Positions 34,236-42,390 of a stretch of DNA of 52,888 bases are shown in pieces. Position 1 is the stretch's first letter, and each line of letters starts with the position of its first letter. The notes under the pieces were generated by a model. It worked only from the letters and a program-made list of their open reading frames with translations. It was not told the DNA's origin and did no database searches. The DNA lies in the NCBI GenBank assembly GCA_030430675.1, contig JAUIKU010000006.1:1-52888 (forward strand). The letters run 5' to 3'. The position numbers were made by a program, and so were the translations under genes. The DNA is from Bacteroidia bacterium. GTDB taxonomy: Bacteria > Bacteroidota > Bacteroidia > Cytophagales > Cyclobacteriaceae.

Positions 34236-36037
34236 TATATAAATTCTCCGTTTAACACGTAATCTTCCATGTGGGTACGATCAGTGCAACCCTTGAGGTA
34301 TTTTTCAATCATGAGTCCGGCAATAGCTGCCCCCGCTCTGGCTCCCTGGCCACCGTGTTCCACATACACCGATAAAGCGATTTTCGGGTCATCTTTAGGG
34401 GCAAATGCAATGAACACAGAGTGATCAGGTCGGTCTTTGTTCTGTACGGTACCGGTTTTTCCACAAACTTCAATATCGGGAAGTTTGGCTCTATACTGTC
34501 CTGTTCCGCTACGCACAACTTCGGCCATGGCCTCCACGGCTACATCGAAATACTTTGAATCCACGGTGGTATAATGCCTTTCCGTATATTTGGGAAGCGG
34601 CTCTTGATGCTCTCCAATGGCTTTGATCAGGTGAGGGGTATAAAAGTAGCCGCGGTTGGCAACAATTGCCGCAAAGTTGGCCATTTGCAGCGGTACTACC
34701 AGGTTTTCTCCTTCACCAATCGATATGGACTGGATATTGGAAAACTTCCAATTCTTGCTTTGGTAGGCATTGTCATAATAGGATACATTGGGGATCATAC
34801 CGCCTTTTTCATTGGGCAGGTCTATACCCAACGGAGAACCAAGGCCGAAACTGGCGACATGGGCTCGCCATTTCTCCAGACCGATCCGGGTATCCTCGTA
34901 AGTATCTTCAGTAACTCCCTGATTGATCATTCGGCGGGATACCTGAACAAAATAGGGGTTACAGGAGTTGGTAATGGCACCCTGGAGATTCTCATAGCTG
35001 TGGGGACCATGACACCCGATAATGGCTCTGTTACAGCGAAGACGGGTATTTTCCGTGATCACACCTTCTTCCAGCGCTACCAATGCCTGTATTACCTTAA
35101 AGATCGATCCGGGACGGTACATGGCCATTAAGGGACGGTTATAAAGTGGCTTCAGGCTGTCCGTTGATAGTTTTTTGAAATACTCGCTATAGCTTCGTCC
35201 TGTCAGCAGGTTGGGATCGTAGGAAGGTGCTGAAACAAAACTGAGTATTTCTCCACTGGAAGGTTCAATGGCAATTACACTGCCCACCTTACCCTCCATT
35301 AAGGTTTCACCGTATTCCTGGAGGTTTATATCGATGGTGCTCACTAAGTTTTCACCGATTTGGGGAAGCGTGTCCAGCCGGCCTTCCTTGAAAGATCCTT
35401 TTTCCAAGCCTCTAACATTTACCATGCGATACTTAACTCCCCTTTTTCCACGAAGTGGTTCTTCGTAATTAGCCTCCAAGCCACTGATCCCTATGTAATC
35501 ACCCTGTCTGTAATATCTGGAAGTATCCCTCTCCAATCGATATTTGCTTATTTCTCCAATATAACCCAGGGCATTGGCCATGCCGGTAAATGGATACGCC
35601 CGAACCGTTCTTGGTATTATATAAAATCCCGGGTAATCTACCAGCAGGTCCTGCATAGCTGCAAAATCCTCATTGGAAAACTGTTTTAGAAAAACCGAGG
35701 GCTTGTACCAGCTGTAAGACTTGGCCTTGTTCATTTTTTCATTGAACTCCTCCAGCGTGATCTCCAGGTGTTCACAAAACACCGTGGTATCCGACACTTC
35801 AGCCTCTCGCGGTACTACCATCAGGTCATATACCGGTTTGTTGTATACGATCAGTTCCTGGTTGCGATCGTAGATCAGACCGCGATAAGGGTATTCGATC
35901 AGCCGTTGCATCACATTATTTTCCGCAGCCAGCCGGTAGTTTTCATCCAGCACCTGGATGAAAAACAGTTTGATAACGAATATCGCCCCGATCAGGATGA
36001 AGGTGATCTGTATGATATGGGAACGATTTTCTTTCAT
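34232..36037 (-). CDS. mrdA: Penicillin-binding protein 2
   Basis: PBP2 is the transpeptidase of the elongation complex. The 601-residue protein has one N-terminal membrane helix (about residues 8-28), the pedestal segment with YRGLIYDRNQELIVYNKP, and the transpeptidase domain with active-site motifs S-x-x-K in YRPGSIFKVIQAL, S-x-N in ITNSCNPYF and K-T-G in VCGKTGTVQNKDRPD. Length is in the normal range. The ATG at 36037 overlaps the mreD stop by four bases (ATGA), and rodA follows through a TTGA overlap. Confidence 0.97.
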   Translation of the reverse strand: MKENRSHIIQITFILIGAIFVIKLFFIQVLDENYRLAAENNVMQRLIEYPYRGLIYDRNQELIVYNKPVYDLMVVPREAEVSDTTVFCEHLEITLEEFNEKMNKAKSYSWYKPSVFLKQFSNEDFAAMQDLLVDYPGFYIIPRTVRAYPFTGMANALGYIGEISKYRLERDTSRYYRQGDYIGISGLEANYEEPLRGKRGVKYRMVNVRGLEKGSFKEGRLDTLPQIGENLVSTIDINLQEYGETLMEGKVGSVIAIEPSSGEILSFVSAPSYDPNLLTGRSYSEYFKKLSTDSLKPLYNRPLMAMYRPGSIFKVIQALVALEEGVITENTRLRCNRAIIGCHGPHSYENLQGAITNSCNPYFVQVSRRMINQGVTEDTYEDTRIGLEKWRAHVASFGLGSPLGIDLPNEKGGMIPNVSYYDNAYQSKNWKFSNIQSISIGEGENLVVPLQMANFAAIVANRGYFYTPHLIKAIGEHQEPLPKYTERHYTTVDSKYFDVAVEAMAEVVRSGTGQYRAKLPDIEVCGKTGTVQNKDRPDHSVFIAFAPKDDPKIALSVYVEHGGQGARAGAAIAGLMIEKYLKGCTDRTHMEDYVLNGEFIY

Positions 36038-36555
36038 AACCCCCTGGTCGATCTATAGAACAAATATTGGATAATTACCATCACCAAAAAAGTCAAAATT
36101 GTACTGGATATTACCTTCATCAAGGTGAATCCAAACAATTGCATCCCACCTACCTCAACGAAAAAAAGTACTAAATGGTGTATAAATATTAACGGTAAAG
36201 TGTAGGTAATAAACCAACTAAACCCCATTATTTTTATAGTGGGCCTCATCCCCATTTCATAACCTCCCCGTGGAGGAACAGTCTTGGTCCAAAAGGGCCT
36301 GATAAAAGCGATCAACACACAGGCACTTGCATGCATTCCCAGGGAATCGTAGAATATATCCACCAGCAGCCCGCATAAGAAAGCCAGGGTCATTAGCAAT
36401 ACACGCCCTATATCAAATGGCAGCAACAATATAAAAGCAACATATACGTAGCAGAAAGCCGTATCGAAAAGCACTACGTTCCTTACCAATGTTACCTGAA
36501 GCAAAAGGTAAAGGATAAAAGAAAAAATTATGCCCGGTATATGTTGATTATTCAT
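36034..36555 (-). CDS. mreD: Rod shape-determining protein MreD
   Basis: The 173-residue hydrophobic protein has about five or six membrane helices, including LLPFDIGRVLLMTLAFLCGL followed by LVDIFYDSLGMHASA, which matches the conserved G-x-x-x-D segment of MreD. It links MreC to the membrane part of the elongation complex. The ATG at 36555 overlaps the end of mreC by 8 bp, and the stop overlaps the mrdA start. The family diverges fast; context decides the call as much as sequence. Confidence 0.88.
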   Translation of the reverse strand: MNNQHIPGIIFSFILYLLLQVTLVRNVVLFDTAFCYVYVAFILLLPFDIGRVLLMTLAFLCGLLVDIFYDSLGMHASACVLIAFIRPFWTKTVPPRGGYEMGMRPTIKIMGFSWFITYTLPLIFIHHLVLFFVEVGGMQLFGFTLMKVISSTILTFLVMVIIQYLFYRSTRGL

Positions 36556-37384
36556 CTGCTTCTATTGAAAGCTCAAGGCTGTCTTTTTCTTCCTTTGTAT
36601 TATTGGCCACCACAAACACGTAAGATAATTGATCGAAGGATGTAGCAAAGGTCAACTCAATATCGTAAAAGGTACTCTCTTCTTTTATGTCGACCTGTGA
36701 GACCACTCCTATAGGAACACCGGGAGGATAAACTGCATTAAATCCTGAACATACCACAGAGTCGCCTACATTTACTTCAACATGTCGCGGGACGTAAAGA
36801 ACCTGTGCTTTTCTGGGATTTCTCCCGTCCCACTTTACCGTGCACAGTGTATTCGAAGCTTTCAACAGGGCGGAGGTAAGCACGTCGGGGTGCAGTACCG
36901 AGGTTACTGTAGCAAATCTGTCGGAAGCGGTTTTGACCTTTCCCACAATTCCCTGGTTATTAATTACTGCCATATCGGTATGTACCTGATGGTCTATTCC
37001 CTTGTCAATGGTGATATAGTTATTTACCCGCCTGGTGGAGTTGTTGATTACTCTGGCCGGAATAAAGCTGTATTTATCAATTCTAAGGTTCTTTACAGCC
37101 AGGTTGATCTGAGTCTGTTTCAATTGGTCCTGCAACACGGTAACCTGATCATGCAATCGGGCATTCTCATTTACCAGTTCGTTATTCACCTGCTTGAGGT
37201 CGAAATAGCTGGTAATGTTATAATTGAGATTGTGGATGCTACCGGCGATCCGGTTAGAGGAGTTGAAGAAAGCGGCGCTCTGATACCTGTTGTTTCTAAT
37301 TATCAGCCAGGAACAAAGAATTTCCAGGGCTACAAAAAATAGGGATGCCTGGTATCTTACAATGAACTGAAATAATCTGAGCAT
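36548..37384 (-). CDS. mreC: Rod shape-determining protein MreC
   Basis: The 278-residue protein has an N-terminal membrane helix, a coiled coil (about 65-110, VNNELVNENARLHDQVTVLQ) and the periplasmic beta-barrel domain with GIVGKVKTASDRFATVTSVL and PPGVPIGVVSQVD. MreC bridges MreB to the PBP2-RodA synthase in the periplasm. It starts at ATG 37384, nine bases behind mreB, and overlaps mreD by 8 bp. Confidence 0.95.
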   Translation of the reverse strand: MLRLFQFIVRYQASLFFVALEILCSWLIIRNNRYQSAAFFNSSNRIAGSIHNLNYNITSYFDLKQVNNELVNENARLHDQVTVLQDQLKQTQINLAVKNLRIDKYSFIPARVINNSTRRVNNYITIDKGIDHQVHTDMAVINNQGIVGKVKTASDRFATVTSVLHPDVLTSALLKASNTLCTVKWDGRNPRKAQVLYVPRHVEVNVGDSVVCSGFNAVYPPGVPIGVVSQVDIKEESTFYDIELTFATSFDQLSYVFVVANNTKEEKDSLELSIEADE

Positions 37385-37393
37385 TTAATAACC

Positions 37394-38422
37394 TTAGGTC
37401 ATAAGCACTGCCTTAAAAGAGGCCAGATTCTTCAGGGCAATCCCCGTTCCCCGCACCACCGCACGTAAGGGATCTTCCGCCACGTGAATCGGTAATTTGG
37501 TCTTCAATGCTAAACGCTTGTCCAGTCCCCTTAACAATGCACCGCCACCGGTTAGATGGATCCCATTGTCATAAATATCAGCCGAAAGTTCGGGAGGTGA
37601 TATTTCCAAGGCCCTTAACACTGCTTCTTCGATTTTAGATACAGATTTGTCGATAGCGAAAGCAATCTCTGAATAGGAAATTTTTATTACTTTGGGAATG
37701 CCTGTCATCAAATCCCTGCCCCTTATTTCATAGTCATCGGGGGCCTCGTCTAATTCTGTCAGGGCTGAACCCACTTCAATCTTAATTTTTTCCGCGGAGC
37801 GTTCACCGATTAACAGGTTGTGCTGGCGTCGCATATAATCGAGAATATCTTTATTGAAAGTATCACCGGCGATACGGATGGACTGGTCTGCGACAATTCC
37901 GGATAATGCAATCACAGCAATTTCGCAGGTGCCCCCTCCGATATCCACTATCATCGAACCGATTGGTTGTTCGATATCAATCCCGATACCGATTGCTGCT
38001 GCCAATGGTTCTTGAATCATGTACACTTCCTTACCACCGGCATGCTCGGCTGAATCGCGAACCGCTCTTTTTTCAACTTCAGTAATTCCAGAGGGAATGC
38101 AGATCACCATGCGATGAGAAGCGGGGAAGAGTCGTTTTTTGTGGTTGTCGATCATTTTGATCATTCCCCGGATCATGTGTTCTGCTGCGTGAAAGTCGGC
38201 AATTACTCCATCCTTCAGCGGTCGTATGGTCTTTATATTTTCATGGGTTTTTTCGTGCATCTGCATGGCTTCCCTCCCAATGGCCAGTACCTTGTTCGAG
38301 GCTTTGTCCATGGCAATAATTGACGGCTCATCCAAAACAATTTTTTCCTTTTGGATGATCAGTGTATTAGCAGTACCGAGGTCTATCGCTATGTCACTGG
38401 TAAAAAAATCCAGAAATCCCAT
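37394..38422 (-). CDS. mreB: Rod shape-determining protein MreB
   Basis: MreB is the bacterial actin homologue that positions the elongation machinery under the inner membrane. The 342-residue protein shows the actin-fold signatures IDLGTANTLI (phosphate 1), IVDIGGGTCEIAVIALSG (phosphate 2) and the adenosine motif HLTGGGALLRGLDKRL. It begins MGFLDFFTSDIAIDLGTA with a membrane-binding amphipathic start. It heads the cell-shape operon. The 80-nt gap to purH (38423-38502) contains the palindrome CAAATTTG (38469-38476); I see no certain promoter there. Confidence 0.98.
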   Translation of the reverse strand: MGFLDFFTSDIAIDLGTANTLIIQKEKIVLDEPSIIAMDKASNKVLAIGREAMQMHEKTHENIKTIRPLKDGVIADFHAAEHMIRGMIKMIDNHKKRLFPASHRMVICIPSGITEVEKRAVRDSAEHAGGKEVYMIQEPLAAAIGIGIDIEQPIGSMIVDIGGGTCEIAVIALSGIVADQSIRIAGDTFNKDILDYMRRQHNLLIGERSAEKIKIEVGSALTELDEAPDDYEIRGRDLMTGIPKVIKISYSEIAFAIDKSVSKIEEAVLRALEISPPELSADIYDNGIHLTGGGALLRGLDKRLALKTKLPIHVAEDPLRAVVRGTGIALKNLASFKAVLMT

Positions 38423-38502
38423 ATGTTAGTATAATCCTAAAAAAAGTTCCGTAAATCGCCGGAATTTACAAATTTGTTTACTAAAAATACAATATTCTTT
38501 TT

Positions 38503-40029
38503 CTAATGTTTGAAATGGCGAACTCCGGTAAATACCATGCTCATGTTTTTGGTATTACAATAGTCTATCGAGGCCTGATCTCTGATAGAGCCACCGGGCT
38601 GAACAACTGCGGTAATGCCCGCTTTGCTGGCTATTTCAACACAATCCGGAAAAGGGAAAAAGGCATCAGAAGCCATCACCGCTCCTTTCAGGTCAAATCC
38701 AAATCGCCGGGCTTTTTCAATAGCCTGCTTCAGGGCATCAACTCTGGAGGTTTGACCTACCCCACTGGCCAGTAACTGTTGATCTCTGGCCAATACGATG
38801 GTATTTGATTTGGTGTGTTTGGCCACTTTGCTGGCAAACACCAACGCCTCCAGTTCTTCCCCGGAAGCCTTGCGTTCGCAAACCTGTTCAAAGTCTTCTA
38901 CCGAGTCCGTTTTCAGATCGCGTTCCTGAAGTATATAGCCATTTAGTAGCGATTTTACCTGGGTGGATGCTTCTATGTCCATTTTTTGCACCAGTAGGAT
39001 ACGGTTTTTCTTCTCCTTTAAAATCTCAAGTGCCGAGGTGGTAAAAGAGGGGGCAATCAAAACTTCGAAAAACAGGTCTTTCATGGCAATAGCGGCATCT
39101 TCCGAGATCTCCCGATTCGCTATTAGGATACCTCCAAATGCAGATATGGTATCAGCTTCAAATGCCCTTTCATAGGCCTGGGCGATAGTATCAGCGGATG
39201 CCACTCCGCAGGCATTGGTGTGCTTCAGTATGGCAAAAGTGGGCGTACTGCTAAATTCCGACATCAGTGCCACTGCGGCTTCAATGTCTACCAGGTTGTT
39301 GTACGAGAGCTCTTTTCCATGCAGTTGATCGAACATCTTCTCCAGTGGCCCAAAGAAGTACCCTTCCTGATGGGGGTTTTCCCCATATCTTAACTTGCGA
39401 TGGGTTCTTTCACTAATCTTCAATCTGGCAACTCCCGCATCACCATTGAAATAGTGAAAAATTTGTGTGTCATAGTGCGAGGAAATGTCAAAAGCGCAGG
39501 AGGCGTAATATTTCCGTTCTGCCAGGGAGGTGACTCCGTTTTTTTGGTCCAGTAATTCAATCAGCGACTGGTATTGCTCACGTGAACTTATGGTAAGTAC
39601 ATCTTTAAAGTTTTTAGCGGCAGCTCGGATCAGGGAAATGCCCCCGATGTCAATTTTTTCAATGATTTCTTCCTCTGAAGCACCTGAAGCAACGGTCTCC
39701 TCAAAAGGATAAAGGTCAACAATAACCAGATCGATGGGTGGTATCTCATAAGACTCCAGTTGATTGATGTCCTTGCTCTGGTCCCGTCTCCCCAAAATGC
39801 CTCCGAACACTTTGGGATGAAGGGTTTTAACCCTGCCACCAAGTATGGAAGGGTAGCCTGTCAATTTTTCCACGGCCTTTACCGGATGGCCTTGTTCCTC
39901 GATAAACTTCTGTGTGCCACCTGTACTGTATATGGTTACTCCCAAGTCTTTTAGTTTGGAAACTACCGGTGCCAGATGGTCCTTGTGGAACACCGATATC
40001 AATGCCGATCGAATGGCTTTTTGACTCAT
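38503..40029 (-). CDS. purH: Bifunctional AICAR transformylase / IMP cyclohydrolase
   Basis: PurH performs the last two steps of IMP synthesis. The 508-residue protein has the N-terminal MGS-fold cyclohydrolase domain (about 1-150, with ALISVFHKDHL and YSTGGTQKFIEEQG) and the C-terminal AICAR transformylase domain with the catalytic Lys-His in AILKHTNACGVASADT. The C-terminal ASDAFFPFPDCVEIASKAGI and the conserved SIRD in VVQPGGSIRDQASIDYCN are present. Length is typical. It follows purN by 50 nt on the minus strand. Confidence 0.98.
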   Translation of the reverse strand: MSQKAIRSALISVFHKDHLAPVVSKLKDLGVTIYSTGGTQKFIEEQGHPVKAVEKLTGYPSILGGRVKTLHPKVFGGILGRRDQSKDINQLESYEIPPIDLVIVDLYPFEETVASGASEEEIIEKIDIGGISLIRAAAKNFKDVLTISSREQYQSLIELLDQKNGVTSLAERKYYASCAFDISSHYDTQIFHYFNGDAGVARLKISERTHRKLRYGENPHQEGYFFGPLEKMFDQLHGKELSYNNLVDIEAAVALMSEFSSTPTFAILKHTNACGVASADTIAQAYERAFEADTISAFGGILIANREISEDAAIAMKDLFFEVLIAPSFTTSALEILKEKKNRILLVQKMDIEASTQVKSLLNGYILQERDLKTDSVEDFEQVCERKASGEELEALVFASKVAKHTKSNTIVLARDQQLLASGVGQTSRVDALKQAIEKARRFGFDLKGAVMASDAFFPFPDCVEIASKAGITAVVQPGGSIRDQASIDYCNTKNMSMVFTGVRHFKH

Positions 40030-40079
40030 GTTTGATGTGTTAAATATTAGCTCCGGTAAAGCTATTAAATTCTATTGGA

Positions 40080-40685
40080 TTATTCACCAGAGATCTCGCT
40101 GTGCCGGTCATTTTCCCCGGTCAACCACTGCTCTATTACCAAGGGGTAATGGCGATGCTCCAATTGATGTATCCTTGTGGCCAGTGTTTCGGGCGTATCC
40201 TGGGGGTTGACCTGGCAACGTTTCTGAAAAATTATTTTTCCCCGGTCATACTCCTGGTTCACCAGGTGAATAGTGATTCCGCTCTCACTTTCTCCGGATG
40301 CCAGTACGGCCCGATGTACATGCATGCCATACATTCCTTTGCCACCATATTTTGGCAACAGGGCCGGGTGAATATTCAATATTCTATTGGGATACTCGTC
40401 GATCAGATAAACGGGTATAAGCCATAAGAATCCAGCCAGAATAATGGCATCCGCTTCCCATTGTTGCAATATCCCAAGAATAAGATCACCATTCCTGAAT
40501 TCTTCACGATTAAACACCCGGCAGGGTATCTGATGATTTTCCGCACGATTAATGACATTTGCCCTGGGGTTGTTGGTTAAAACACCGCATACTTTGATTG
40601 AGGGGTGTGGAGCAAAATAGCGAAATATCTCCTCCGCATTAGTGCCATTTCCCGAGGCAAATACAACTATGTTGGTATTTTTCAA
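40080..40685 (-). CDS. purN: Phosphoribosylglycinamide formyltransferase
   Basis: PurN transfers a formyl group to GAR, the third step of purine synthesis. The 201-residue protein has the phosphate-binding FASGNGTNAEEIFRYF, the catalytic Asn-His pair in RILNIHPALLPKYGGKGMYG and the late VNQEYDRGKIIFQ with the catalytic Asp. The start is TTG 40685: the in-frame stretch above it, back to the next stop, holds no ATG or GTG. It lies 18 nt behind the prenyltransferase gene. The 3' neighbour purH uses the same folate cofactor. Confidence 0.95.
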   Translation of the reverse strand: MKNTNIVVFASGNGTNAEEIFRYFAPHPSIKVCGVLTNNPRANVINRAENHQIPCRVFNREEFRNGDLILGILQQWEADAIILAGFLWLIPVYLIDEYPNRILNIHPALLPKYGGKGMYGMHVHRAVLASGESESGITIHLVNQEYDRGKIIFQKRCQVNPQDTPETLATRIHQLEHRHYPLVIEQWLTGENDRHSEISGE

Positions 40686-40703
40686 ATCAATAAGTGTGAT
40701 CGT

Positions 40704-41588
40704 TTAAACAAGTACCATGCTTAAAATCCCGGATAGCATAAATAACTTTAAAAAGGTACTCAATTGATGAAACTGTTTGCGGGTATCTGCAATCCAAAGC
40801 TTGTAGATAAAAAGCACCGCCGGGATCAGCATCACAACAAAATATAAGTAAATATTGTGACTATTTATGCCGTCCAGTATACGAATAAGGAACAGGGCAA
40901 ACAAAAAGATCAAGCCGTAGATCAAGGATTTGGTGGATCTTATTCCCCAGACTACCGGAAGTGTTTTACATCCAAAGGTTTCATCTCCTTTTAGGTCTTC
41001 GATGTCTTTTACTATTTCCCGGACCAGTGAGATGAAGAACGCGAATATGGCATAAACAAGTATAAGATTGTTGCCGGACTGATAATGGATCTCCACTACT
41101 CCAATGGCCAATCCGCTAAGTAAGGCCACACTTAGGTTGCCAATCAGTGGCATTCGCTTTAGTTGATTAGAATAAGCCCATAACCACAAAGCAGCTAAAA
41201 GATTTACCAGCAGCAATTTTAAAGAAACCAGAACTCCCGCAATTATCCCCGTTATATTTAAACCTACATGGATGAACATCGCAGACCTTCTTTTTAACAA
41301 CTTACCTACCACTACCCGCTGAGGCTTGTTGATATAATCTATCTTGACATCATAGTAGTCATTGATTATGTATCCAGCTGCGGCAATGCACATGGTTCCA
41401 ATACAAATAAAAAACAGTTTGGGGTCTTTCAAATACTCCGGGTAGTTACTGGAGGGACCAACCAGGAAAATCGCACCCAGATATTGCGATATGGCAATCA
41501 TCAGTAGGTTGGGCCAACGGATTAATTTTAGTATTCCATGCAGGGAAAAATTGACTGGTAGTCTCTTTGATGATTCAAATCCTGACAT
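40704..41588 (-). CDS. UbiA-family prenyltransferase
   Basis: The 294-residue membrane protein has about nine helices and the two aspartate-rich motifs of the family: NDYYDVKIDYINKPQR (first, NDxxDxxxD) and DIEDLKGDETFGCKTLP (second, DxxDxxGD). These bind the magnesium-diphosphate of the prenyl donor. The sequence resembles the geranylgeranylglycerol-phosphate-type group found in many Bacteroidota, but the acceptor cannot be fixed from sequence. It starts two bases behind the DUF2520 gene and runs into purN. Confidence 0.9.
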   Translation of the reverse strand: MSGFESSKRLPVNFSLHGILKLIRWPNLLMIAISQYLGAIFLVGPSSNYPEYLKDPKLFFICIGTMCIAAAGYIINDYYDVKIDYINKPQRVVVGKLLKRRSAMFIHVGLNITGIIAGVLVSLKLLLVNLLAALWLWAYSNQLKRMPLIGNLSVALLSGLAIGVVEIHYQSGNNLILVYAIFAFFISLVREIVKDIEDLKGDETFGCKTLPVVWGIRSTKSLIYGLIFLFALFLIRILDGINSHNIYLYFVVMLIPAVLFIYKLWIADTRKQFHQLSTFLKLFMLSGILSMVLV

Positions 41589-41590
41589 GA

Positions 41591-42373
41591 TCAGGAGTAG
41601 TGCTGTTCCAGGTGTTCACTTAGCAATTTATAAATTTTCCGATAGGCTGGATCATATTTCAAAAATTTCAAATGTTCCTTTACCGTGGCATCATCTCCCC
41701 TGACCGCCGGACCTGTCTGTGCCTCCTCAGGTCCCACCGACAACGCTTTGTTGACGGTTTCCACAATCAGGGGCTGCAACAACCCAAAGTCAATGTCGTG
41801 ATCTTCCAGAATGTCCTGTGCAATAGTAAGCATGTGATTACTAAAATTACAGGCAAAAACCGCAGATATGTGTAGTAAGCGGCGATCTTCGGAGTTAATG
41901 GCATAAACTTCATTGCTGATACTGTCACCCAGGGTGAACAATACCTTTTCCGTAGATTGATGTAAGGCCTCAATGCATATAGGGACTTCTTTTATGTTCA
42001 CCGAGATGCCCTTACTGAAGGTTTGCAAAGGATAAAATATCCCAGGGTTGTCGTGATGCGCAGCAACTACTTCCAAAGATTGCGTTCCGCTGGTATGGGC
42101 CACGATTCCATAAGGAGGTACTTTGAGTTGGGAAGTCACTTTTTCGATGGCATCATCGGCTATGGCAATAAGAAAAATTTCCGCCTCACTATGCGTCAGG
42201 TCCGAAGAATCGGTAACGTTGGTATCGTACAGCCGGGATGCCAGGTCACGGGCATGGGAAATATTACGGTTATAAATATCTGTGACGAAATGTCCGGAAT
42301 CCTCAAACGCCCTGGCCAGATGCCAGGCAACGTTGCCAGCGCCAATGATGGCTACTTTGAAAAACATAGACAT
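41591..42373 (-). CDS. Rossmann-fold protein with DUF2520 domain
   Basis: The 260-residue protein starts with a dinucleotide-binding motif (FFKVAIIGAGNVAWHLARAF) and continues with an F420/NADP-oxidoreductase-like fold, followed by a helical C-terminal half (about 130-255) holding ACNFSNHMLTIAQDILEDHD. This is the DUF2520 layout, related to pyrroline-5-carboxylate reductase and ketopantoate reductase, but the substrate is unknown. The start codon is taken at ATG 42373; a second ATG lies two codons in. It follows ccmF by 17 nt, an order I recall from other Bacteroidota. Confidence 0.85.
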   Translation of the reverse strand: MSMFFKVAIIGAGNVAWHLARAFEDSGHFVTDIYNRNISHARDLASRLYDTNVTDSSDLTHSEAEIFLIAIADDAIEKVTSQLKVPPYGIVAHTSGTQSLEVVAAHHDNPGIFYPLQTFSKGISVNIKEVPICIEALHQSTEKVLFTLGDSISNEVYAINSEDRRLLHISAVFACNFSNHMLTIAQDILEDHDIDFGLLQPLIVETVNKALSVGPEEAQTGPAVRGDDATVKEHLKFLKYDPAYRKIYKLLSEHLEQHYS

Positions 42374-42390
42374 GGTATCTATTTTGACAC

